Source of the DNA: a bacterium
GTDB taxonomy: Bacteria; Auribacterota; UBA3054
Assembly (NCBI GenBank): GCA_017616555.1
Contig: JAFZXZ010000032.1
Coordinates: forward strand, 1 to 41,098
Length of the DNA: 41,098 nucleotides
Reading direction: 5' to 3'
The position numbers were made by a program, and so were the translations under genes. The notes under the pieces are model-generated. The model was given only the letters and a program-made list of their open reading frames with translations, ran no database searches and was not told the origin of the DNA. How positions within the stretch are numbered: position 1 is the first letter of the stretch; each line of letters opens with the position of its first letter. Below are positions 1 to 6,273 of this stretch, one piece after another.

Positions 1-1
1 C

Positions 2-307
2 GCCAAGTGGGCGGAAGGCACCGACAGGTACATTGAGATCTACGCTACGCCTAAGACTACGGGCGTTCCTTATCTCGTCTTTACGAGCGAATTGGAAGAA
101 GAGGGCAATTATGTTTTCGATTACGCTGAGATAGACGATCCTGAGCATCTGCCTTGGTACACCGATTACACATTCTCTTACGTTATCTACAGCGGCGATG
201 AGGTCATAGAGTCTTATGAAGCTCCGGCGAACGTTAAGATCATGCCGGAACCTTGTTTTGCTTTGATTGCTGTTTTGGCTTTTAGCTTAGTCTGGAGGAG
301 GAGATAA
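2..307 (+). CDS. C-terminal part of a PEP-CTERM surface protein (5' truncated by window edge)
   Basis: The reading frame is open from the first complete codon, so the gene begins upstream of the window and only about 101 residues are visible. The visible part is acidic and rich in Tyr, Thr and Asp with no recognisable domain. It ends in a short PEP motif (MPEP), a hydrophobic stretch (CFALIAVLAFSLVW) and a terminal RRR, the tripartite layout of PEP-CTERM sorting signals processed by exosortase. The stop codon lies one base before the next start, and that gene's ribosome binding site (ggaggag) is inside this coding end, so the two are probably translationally coupled. The family is clear from the tail only; the function of the ectodomain cannot be told. 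Confidence 0.75.
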   Translation, partial: AKWAEGTDRYIEIYATPKTTGVPYLVFTSELEEEGNYVFDYAEIDDPEHLPWYTDYTFSYVIYSGDEVIESYEAPANVKIMPEPCFALIAVLAFSLVWRRR

Positions 308-308
308 T

Positions 309-1595
309 ATGAAATCTTTATTGCTGACTGTTATGGCAGTTTTGACGGCCTCCTTTGTTTTTGCCGAGGCTGTCAACGTTACGGCTTACCAGCGCTGGCC
401 CTGGAACGGCAAAGTGGACATCACATTTACGATCCCGGAACCCGATACGGACGAGACCAGGATCTATTCTGTTGAATACTACGTCTCCATCGACGGCGGC
501 GAACCGATTGCTCTCACTGCTATTGAAGGCGACGGCGTGGGCGGCGAAGCGGTTCTTACGCCCGGTTTGAAGAAGGCCGTGTGGGACGCTTATCAGGATA
601 TGCCCAATCTTTCCGGAAGCAAAGCGAAGATCGGCGTCATCGCGGAAGACATCACCGAAGAGTCCTTCTTCATGAAGATGGACCTTGCCACCGGCAAGCT
701 GGTGATCTCAAAAACCGGCCCGAGCGTTGCTCCAGGCGCTTCCAGCAAGAGGACTGAGCTCTGGTTCAAGAACGTCAAGCCCGGAACTTTCACTATGGGT
801 TCCGGCACGGGTGAAGTTGGCAGAAGCGCCAACGAAACTCAGCATGAAGTGACCATCACGAAGCCTTTCATGATCGGCGTATTCGAATTGACGCAGGCGC
901 AGTGCCTGCTTTTGACCGGCGAAAATCCCTCTTACCACAGCGGCGAGGGTTATGTATTTGTCGGCGGCGATTGTTTGCCCGTCGATAGTACCAATTACAA
1001 CAAGCTGCGCGGCACCAGCGCCGGCGCCACCTGGCCGAATCAGACCGACCACCGCGTCGATGACACCAGCCTGATCGGCAAGATCAGAGCCCATTTCGAC
1101 AACAAGTATCTCTTCGATCTGCCGACGGAAGCCCAGTGGGAGTATGCTTGCAGAGCGATCGAAAAAGAAGACGGCAGTTATGATTTCTGGGGCGACAACG
1201 TCTGGAACAACGGACTGCCTTACGATCCGGTTAGTCCTTATATAGACAATAACCTTGACAAAGTTGGCTGGAACACTCATAACGCCAATACTAACGGCTT
1301 TATGACGACTCGTGAGGTGGGTCTTCTGGAACCCAACGGCCTCGGCCTTTACGATATGCACGGGAACGTTGCGGAAATGTGTCTGGATTGGCAGGCCGCG
1401 GACATTACTTCCTACACCACTGACCCGGTCGGGCCGACCACTGGATCAAACAGGATCAGACGCGGCGGAAACGTTTATCAGAATAGTTTTGCCACAAAAC
1501 AATACAGACAAGCTTACCGCAGCGGAGTCAGCCCCAGTCTCAGCGGCTACGCCCTGCCTTATATAGGCTGTCGCCTGGTTTTGATCCTTCCGTAA
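309..1595 (+). CDS. Secreted SUMF1 / formylglycine-generating-enzyme-fold protein
   Basis: A 428-residue protein with a Sec signal peptide (MKSLLLTVMAVLTASFVFA, cleavage near residue 20). Residues 20-130 form a beta-rich module starting YQRWPWNGKVDI, which I associate with SUMF1 proteins of this bacterial group. Residues about 155-428 are the SUMF1/FGE-sulfatase domain, with FTMGS, FELTQAQ, LPTEAQWEYACRA, GLYDMHGNVAEMCLDW, RRGGN and a final IGCRLV. In true formylglycine-generating enzymes the segment after RGG carries the two copper-binding cysteines; here it reads NVYQNSFATKQYR with neither. It is therefore probably not a sulfatase activator but a C-type-lectin-like or structural surface protein. 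No sulfatase lies nearby. The start is set by the ggaggag site ending the upstream gene. Confidence 0.85.
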   Translation: MKSLLLTVMAVLTASFVFAEAVNVTAYQRWPWNGKVDITFTIPEPDTDETRIYSVEYYVSIDGGEPIALTAIEGDGVGGEAVLTPGLKKAVWDAYQDMPNLSGSKAKIGVIAEDITEESFFMKMDLATGKLVISKTGPSVAPGASSKRTELWFKNVKPGTFTMGSGTGEVGRSANETQHEVTITKPFMIGVFELTQAQCLLLTGENPSYHSGEGYVFVGGDCLPVDSTNYNKLRGTSAGATWPNQTDHRVDDTSLIGKIRAHFDNKYLFDLPTEAQWEYACRAIEKEDGSYDFWGDNVWNNGLPYDPVSPYIDNNLDKVGWNTHNANTNGFMTTREVGLLEPNGLGLYDMHGNVAEMCLDWQAADITSYTTDPVGPTTGSNRIRRGGNVYQNSFATKQYRQAYRSGVSPSLSGYALPYIGCRLVLILP

Positions 1596-1613
1596 GAAAA
1601 AGCGATCGGCTGA

Positions 1614-1655
1614 ATAAAAAAAGAGCTTCCTGTTGGAAGCTCTTTTTTATTTTTT
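1614..1655 (+). terminator. Rho-independent terminator of the SUMF1 unit
   Basis: A perfect ten-base-pair stem (aagagcttcc / ggaagctctt) closes on a four-base loop, is preceded by an A-run and followed by a long T-rich run. It ends the PEP-CTERM/SUMF1 transcription unit about 20 bases after the stop codon. The flanking A-run means it could also act on the opposite strand. Confidence 0.9.
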
Positions 1656-1686
1656 AACTATGTCAAAAGTCAAGCCAACTATGTCA
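1656..1686. repeat. Two direct copies of a 10-base repeat (AACTATGTCA)
   Basis: AACTATGTCA occurs at 1656-1665 and 1677-1686, two helical turns apart, directly after the terminator and before the guaA-like remnant. A related ATGTCT follows near 1698. Spaced short repeats of this kind occur at transposon or recombinase binding ends, but no transposase is present and no inverted partner was found on the far side of the RhuM gene. Its role is unknown. Confidence 0.4.
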
Positions 1687-1768
1687 TTTTATAAAAAATG
1701 TCTATATTGAACAGGCAACGGGGCAGTTGATATTTTCAGTTAATTTTTTTATTTAACGTTGTTTAGCT

Positions 1769-1831
1769 TTATTCCTATTCTATTGTGGCGGAGGGCTTAT
1801 TTGAGATGATGTAAACTACCAGGTTGATGCC
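1769..1831 (-). pseudogene. Decayed duplicate of the guaA 3' end (candidate attachment-site remnant)
   Basis: Read on the minus strand this stretch encodes GINLVVYIISNKPSATIE followed by a stop. It matches the C-terminus of the intact guaA in this window (GINRVVYDISSKPPATIEWE) in the same orientation and the same distance from the stop triplet. By hand count about 48 of 63 bases agree. The Trp codon of the real gene is a TAG here. Similarity ends where the RhuM gene ends. A duplicated 3' end flanking foreign DNA is the usual footprint of site-specific integration into a gene's 3' end, and guaA is a known integration target for genomic islands. The remnant and its homology are seen directly; its origin is inferred. 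Confidence 0.75.
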
Positions 1832-1833
1832 GT

Positions 1834-2868
1834 TTATGGTTCAATGCCATTTTTTAGATATTTTTCCGTTTCGCGATCGAATTCTGAGATGTATTCAGCA
1901 TCTTGCTTTTTTCGGAATTTTATATAGATATTATTAACTTTTCTCAAAACAGCTTTATGTGATATAGTCCCTTTATCATCTAATACTTTTTGACGATTGT
2001 TTTTTAAAAAACGATTTGTCTCGTCAAGCCAATCCTGCATACTCATAGGATGTTCTTCTTCAGCCATCAACTCAGCATAATCAATGAACATATTTACAAG
2101 TCTGTTTAATTTGGATAGCTCTTTTTGATTGAGATAATTCTTGGCTATAAGCGTATCGCTTTTTAGTATTTTTCCTTTAGGTGCCCCTTTCCATGTAGTC
2201 AAACCCATTGTCGGACTATCAAGTGAAACTCGTTCTGAAATTAATTCTGCAGCTGTTTTTCCAGTGACTGCGACATGAAGTTTATTTTGTACAAATGAGT
2301 AAAAAGCATGAGTTTTTTCGCTGTTTTTATCGTAGTCATAACTGCACTGTTCAAATATATCTGCAATTTTCTGATAAGAACGACGTTCACTAGCGCGAAT
2401 TTCTCTAATTCGTTCTAGCAATTCATCAAAATAGTCTTTGCCAAAAGGTTTACCATTTTTTAGTAATTCGTCATTTAAGACGAACCCTTTTTGTATGTAT
2501 TCTCGTAGTGTTTTTGTGGCCCATTGCCGAAATTTAGTAGCTTTTTTTGAATTGATACGGTAACCAACCGCTATAATCGCATCAAGATTATAGAAATTTA
2601 CTTTATGTCGCTGCGTTTTGCCTGCGATAGCACCATGTTGAGTGGTTGTTTCCATTTTGGAAACAACCATATCTTCATTCAGTTCGCCTTCAGAAAATAT
2701 ATTTTTTAAGTGTTTGCTAACAGCTGGCTTTCTTACATCGAATAATTCAGAAATTCCTGTCTGCGTCAACCAAAAAGTTTCTTCATGGAAAAGAACATTT
2801 ACAAACGTCTTAGCATCTTCGTAATTGAAAAGAAGAATCTCCCCAACTTTTGATATTTCTTTTTTCAT
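1834..2868 (-). CDS. RhuM family protein
   Basis: 344 residues. The N-terminal half (residues about 8-130) matches RhuM-family proteins: a winged-helix-like segment (TFWLTQTGISELFDV, KPAVSKHLKNIF) followed by the conserved NFYNLDAIIAVGYR and KATKFRQWATKTLREY blocks. The C-terminal half is helical and charged and ends KNGIEP. RhuM was named from a Salmonella pathogenicity island, and relatives are widespread on mobile and accessory DNA; the biochemical role is unproven, though the N-terminus suggests DNA binding. The gene is clearly more AT-rich than its neighbours, stands alone, and lies between guaA and a duplicated guaA 3' end, all signs of horizontal transfer. The start is ATG with AT-rich upstream sequence and no strong ribosome binding site. 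Confidence 0.85.
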   Translation of the reverse strand: MKKEISKVGEILLFNYEDAKTFVNVLFHEETFWLTQTGISELFDVRKPAVSKHLKNIFSEGELNEDMVVSKMETTTQHGAIAGKTQRHKVNFYNLDAIIAVGYRINSKKATKFRQWATKTLREYIQKGFVLNDELLKNGKPFGKDYFDELLERIREIRASERRSYQKIADIFEQCSYDYDKNSEKTHAFYSFVQNKLHVAVTGKTAAELISERVSLDSPTMGLTTWKGAPKGKILKSDTLIAKNYLNQKELSKLNRLVNMFIDYAELMAEEEHPMSMQDWLDETNRFLKNNRQKVLDDKGTISHKAVLRKVNNIYIKFRKKQDAEYISEFDRETEKYLKNGIEP

Positions 2869-2948
2869 ATATTGTTCCTATTGCAGATTAAACAATCTTA
2901 AATTTTTGCCACTCGTTTTCATATGTTATTAAAAAATCTTATAAAATC

Positions 2949-2964
2949 CAACCCATCAGGGTTG
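2949..2964. other. Small hairpin between RhuM gene and guaA
   Basis: CAACCC, a four-base loop and GGGTTG form a perfect six-base-pair stem in an otherwise AT-rich gap. On the minus strand it is followed by GATTTTAT, so it could be a weak terminator for guaA. The T-run is poor, so this is tentative. Confidence 0.3.
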
Positions 2965-3006
2965 TTTCTATCAAAAAAACTATACTTGATTAATAGCTGG
3001 AAACAA

Positions 3007-3047
3007 TTCAATATAATCATTTTTGGCTGAAATGACTATATTGAATA
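3007..3047. repeat. 14-base inverted repeat next to the guaA stop codon
   Basis: Arms at 3007-3020 (ATTCAATATAATCA) and 3034-3047 (TGACTATATTGAAT) are complementary except for one position, which becomes a G-U wobble in minus-strand RNA. The spacer is 13 bases. The right arm recurs, with one change, at 1697-1711 (AATGTCTATATTGAA) beyond the other guaA 3'-end copy. This placement suits recombinase arm sites better than a terminator, because no T-run follows on either strand. Confidence 0.45.
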
Positions 3048-3066
3048 AAAAGATGAAGATATTGAA

Positions 3067-4602
3067 TTATTCCCATTCGATGGTGGCGGGGGGCTTAGAG
3101 GATATGTCGTAAACGACTCTATTGATGCCCCGGACTTCGTTGATGATGCGGTTGGAGATGGTGGCTAGGGTGTCGTAGGGGAGGCGTGTCCAGTCCGCGG
3201 TCATAGCGTCCAGGGAGTTGACGGACCTTATGGCGCAGGTGTATTCGTAAGTGCGCTGGTCGCCCATGACGCCAACACTGCGGCAGGGCAAAAGAACGGC
3301 GAAGGTCTGCCAGATGGTCTTGTAGTCGGGAAGCTTTTTGATCTCTTCCTGGACTCTTCTGTCGGCCTGCTGAAGAAGCTCGACTTTTTCTTTGGTAACT
3401 TCGCCAAGTATTCTGACACCGAGGCCGGGGCCCGGGAAGGGCTGGCGGTCTAAGAGCTCGTCGCTTATTTTAAGCACGCGGCCCACGGCTCTCACTTCAT
3501 CCTTGAAGAGCTCTTTCAGGGGCTCTATTAATTCGAACTTCAGATCCGGGGGAAGGCCGCCCACGTTGTGGTGGCTCTTTATGGTCTGGGAGGGGCCTTT
3601 TTTAGGGGATTTGGATTCGATGACGTCCGGGTAGATGGTGCCTTGGGCCAGGTAGCGGCAGTGCTTGAATTTCCTGGCCTCTTCGGTGAAGACCTCGATG
3701 AATTCCTTGCCGATTATTTTGCGTTTGGCTTCCGGTTCGTCAACGCCTTTCAGTTTTTCGTAGAAGCGTTCCGCGGCTCTGGCGACGGTGAGGTCGAGGC
3801 CCAAATTCTTCTTGAACATTTCCTCAACCTGCTCGGCTTCGCGGTAGCGCAGAAGACCGTTGTCAACGAAGATGCAGTGGAGGTTCTTGCCGATGGCCTT
3901 GTGAAGCAGCACGGCGGCCACGGAGGAGTCCACGCCGCCGGAGAGGCCCAGTATCACCTCTTCGCCTCCTATGCGGTCTTTAAGCTCTTTTACGGTGGCG
4001 TCCACCCAGTTGGTGAGCTTCCAGTCGTTTTTGCATTGGCAGATAAAGAAGACGAAATTTTTCAGGATCTCGGTGCCGTACTGGGTGTGCACGACTTCCG
4101 GATGGAACTGCAGTCCGTAGAATTTATGCTTGTTGTCAAACATGGAGGCAAACGGGCAGGTGGCGGAAAGCGCGCCCCTTTCAAAACTCGAGGGGATCGC
4201 TTCCACTCTGTCGCCGTGGCTCATCCAGACGGTGATGGTCGAGGGGATGCCTTTGAAGAGGGGATTGTCCTTAGATGTCTCGATGGGCATTTTGCCGTAT
4301 TCGCGCTCTTTCCCGGGAACGACTCTGCCGCCTAAAATTTGGCTCATCAATTGCATGCCGTAGCAGATGCCGAGTACGGGGATGCCAAGCTCAAAGATGC
4401 CTTTGTCTATCGAGGGAGCGTCTTTTTCGAAGACGGAGTTCGGACCGCCGGAGAGGATGATGCCTTTGGGGGCTAATTTTTTGAGATCTTCGGTCGTCGT
4501 CTCATAGGAGATTATCTCAGCGTAAACTTCCTGCTCGCGGATGCGGCGGGCTATCAGTTGGGTGTATTGGGAACCGTAGTCTAGGATAAGGATCTTCTGC
4601 AT
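3067..4602 (-). CDS. guaA: GMP synthase (glutamine-hydrolysing)
   Basis: Converts XMP, glutamine and ATP to GMP, the last step of guanine nucleotide synthesis in the cytoplasm. At 511 residues it has the usual length. The class I glutamine amidotransferase domain occupies about residues 1-195, with nucleophile Cys80 in GICYGMQ and His167/Glu169 in QFHPEV. The ATP-pyrophosphatase domain follows with the PP-loop SGGVDSS at 221-227. The C-terminal dimerisation domain ends in the canonical KPPATIEWE. Its start lies four bases after the stop of the upstream sigma-54 activator, so the two are one transcription unit. The 3' end adjoins a small AT-rich insert with a duplicated guaA tail, yet this copy is intact. 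Confidence 0.97.
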   Translation of the reverse strand: MQKILILDYGSQYTQLIARRIREQEVYAEIISYETTTEDLKKLAPKGIILSGGPNSVFEKDAPSIDKGIFELGIPVLGICYGMQLMSQILGGRVVPGKEREYGKMPIETSKDNPLFKGIPSTITVWMSHGDRVEAIPSSFERGALSATCPFASMFDNKHKFYGLQFHPEVVHTQYGTEILKNFVFFICQCKNDWKLTNWVDATVKELKDRIGGEEVILGLSGGVDSSVAAVLLHKAIGKNLHCIFVDNGLLRYREAEQVEEMFKKNLGLDLTVARAAERFYEKLKGVDEPEAKRKIIGKEFIEVFTEEARKFKHCRYLAQGTIYPDVIESKSPKKGPSQTIKSHHNVGGLPPDLKFELIEPLKELFKDEVRAVGRVLKISDELLDRQPFPGPGLGVRILGEVTKEKVELLQQADRRVQEEIKKLPDYKTIWQTFAVLLPCRSVGVMGDQRTYEYTCAIRSVNSLDAMTADWTRLPYDTLATISNRIINEVRGINRVVYDISSKPPATIEWE

Positions 4603-4606
4603 AGCT

Positions 4607-6124
4607 TTACTTGACGTTGTATTGCTTGATGTAATAGTTGATCATTCTGGAGGAGATGCCCAAAGATTTGGCGGCTTCTTTCTGGGAGCCTCCGTTTTCG
4701 TCCAGGGCGTTTTTTACGAAGACTTTTATAGCTTCGCCGATCTGCTCGTTTAGCGTTTTGCTCTGCTTGATGTTATAAGGATCGTCGGAGTATTTCTCGC
4801 GCTGGATCTGCTTCGGCAGGTCGTAGGTGTGGATGATGTTGTCCTTGGCCGTCAGGACCGCCCTTTCCACGCAGTTCTCTAATTCTCTGACGTTGCCGGG
4901 CCAGGAGTAGCTTCGCATATTGCTGTCGGCGGCCGTGGAGAAAGCGGAGATGTTCTTGGAATATTTGAGATTGAATTTCTCCAGGAAATATTTGGCCAGA
5001 AGCATAATGTCGTCGTAGCGCCTGGAAAGGTCCGGCATGATGATAGGGAATACGCAGAGACGGTAATAGAGGTCCTCGCGGAAGAGGTTTTTGCTCATCA
5101 GCTCCTCCAGATCGCGGCTGGTCGCCGCGATGAAGCGGACGTTGGATTTTATTTCCGCGTTGGAGCCGAGGCGGGAGAAAGTGCGCTCCTGCAGAAGACG
5201 CAGGATCTTCACCTGCATGGGGAGGCTTAAGTCGCCGATCTCGTCAAGGAAGAGCGTGCCGCCGTCCGCTTCTTCGGCCCGGCCGATGCGGCGCTCGAAG
5301 GCGCCGGTGAAGGAGCCCTTCTCATGGCCGAAAAGCTCGGATTCGATGAGGTTTTCCGGAAGGGAGGCGCAGTTTACGATGACGAAGGGCTTGTCCTTCC
5401 TTTGGGAGAGGCTCTGGATCGCCCGGGCGACAAGCTCTTTGCCTGTTCCGCTGGCGCCCCTTATTAGGACCGTCACGTCGCTCTGGGCAACCTGGCGGAT
5501 CTGCTCGTAGACCACCCGCATCTCCTGGCAGTTGCCGATAAGATTGCCGGGATTGTCTATTAGCATATTGCGGAGCTTTTTGTTTTCGTTGATGAGCTTC
5601 TCGCGCTCTTCCCTTTGATCTTTCCTGACGGCGGCCGCTTCGCCAACAATGTTGGCGATGATACTAAGCAGCGCCGCGTCTTTTTCCAGGTCGAAGGAGG
5701 CGTTCTTGCTGACGTTCCTGTCAACGGAAAGCGTGCCTATTATCTGTCCGTGGCGGATGATGGGAACGCAGATGAAAGCGATGGCCTTGCCCTTGGGGCG
5801 GGCGCCGGTCTTGTTGAGGAAGCGCTTGTCTTTCCTGACGTCCGGGATGATCTCGGCTTTGCCGGTCTTGGCGACCGTTCCCGTTACGCCTTCGCCGATG
5901 CCGTAGCGGCCCAGGGCTTTTTCTTCGGCGTTCAGTTCCCAGGCGGAGGCGGCGATCTTAAGTTCGCTGCCCTCGATCAGCGTGAAGGTGCCTCTTAGCA
6001 TGCCGAGCCTTTTTTCCAGGATCTCTATGACCTTGTCCAAAAGGACTTGGGGATCGTTTTCCCAGACCAGTACGTTGCTGATTTCACGCAGTATCTCTAT
6101 TTCAACTGACAGTTTTTCGTGCAT
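4607..6124 (-). CDS. NifA-like sigma-54-dependent activator (GAF, AAA+, Fis HTH)
   Basis: 505 residues in the order GAF, AAA+, helix-turn-helix. The GAF domain (about 15-165) carries [15 protein letters not shown] and [17 protein letters not shown], closely like the NifA sensory domain. The AAA+ domain has Walker A GASGTGKE (223-230), the sigma-54 contact loop as GSFTGA (270-275; consensus GAFTGA) and Walker [13 protein letters not shown]. The Fis-type helix-turn-helix is at the end ([22 protein letters not shown]). Such proteins remodel sigma-54 RNA polymerase holoenzyme in response to a small molecule. No nif genes are nearby; it directly precedes guaA in one unit, which might link nitrogen status to GMP synthesis, but its targets cannot be told from here. 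It diverges from the metzincin gene. Confidence 0.92.
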   Translation of the reverse strand: MHEKLSVEIEILREISNVLVWENDPQVLLDKVIEILEKRLGMLRGTFTLIEGSELKIAASAWELNAEEKALGRYGIGEGVTGTVAKTGKAEIIPDVRKDKRFLNKTGARPKGKAIAFICVPIIRHGQIIGTLSVDRNVSKNASFDLEKDAALLSIIANIVGEAAAVRKDQREEREKLINENKKLRNMLIDNPGNLIGNCQEMRVVYEQIRQVAQSDVTVLIRGASGTGKELVARAIQSLSQRKDKPFVIVNCASLPENLIESELFGHEKGSFTGAFERRIGRAEEADGGTLFLDEIGDLSLPMQVKILRLLQERTFSRLGSNAEIKSNVRFIAATSRDLEELMSKNLFREDLYYRLCVFPIIMPDLSRRYDDIMLLAKYFLEKFNLKYSKNISAFSTAADSNMRSYSWPGNVRELENCVERAVLTAKDNIIHTYDLPKQIQREKYSDDPYNIKQSKTLNEQIGEAIKVFVKNALDENGGSQKEAAKSLGISSRMINYYIKQYNVK

Positions 6125-6213
6125 TTTTCACATCCATTTACATTTTCTGTTAATTTTAGCCGATTGGCCTAAATTATTCAAGGGAAAAATGAAAATTCCT
6201 TGGCAGCAAGAGG

Positions 6214-6243
6214 CTGACTTCCTGTCGTTTTTTTTGATAAAAT
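6214..6243 (+). promoter_or_regulatory. Sigma-70-type promoter of the metzincin gene
   Basis: CTGACT (6214-6219), an 18-base spacer and TAAAAT (6238-6243) form a plausible promoter. The predicted transcript begins about 24 bases before the start codon, and a GAGG ribosome binding site lies between them. The divergent regulator gene starts 90 bases away, so control signals may be shared. Confidence 0.55.
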
Positions 6244-6273
6244 AAGGCGAATAACAACAAAATGAGGTAAACT

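Noticed and set aside
708..1361. A 217-codon open frame on the minus strand inside the SUMF1 gene
   Set aside because: It is antisense to a well-supported gene, has no family match, and its composition follows the complementary codons of the real gene.
3568..4335. A 255-codon plus-strand frame opposite guaA
   Set aside because: guaA is unambiguous on the other strand; the frame has no recognisable domain or ribosome binding site.
4603..4640. Purine riboswitch upstream of guaA
   Set aside because: Only four bases separate guaA from the regulator gene, leaving no room for an aptamer.
6198..6216. Possible sigma-54 (-24/-12) promoter before the metzincin gene (TTGGCAGCAAGAGGCTG)
   Set aside because: The -24 half is partly present, but the required TTGC at -12 is absent, and a sigma-70-like promoter fits better.
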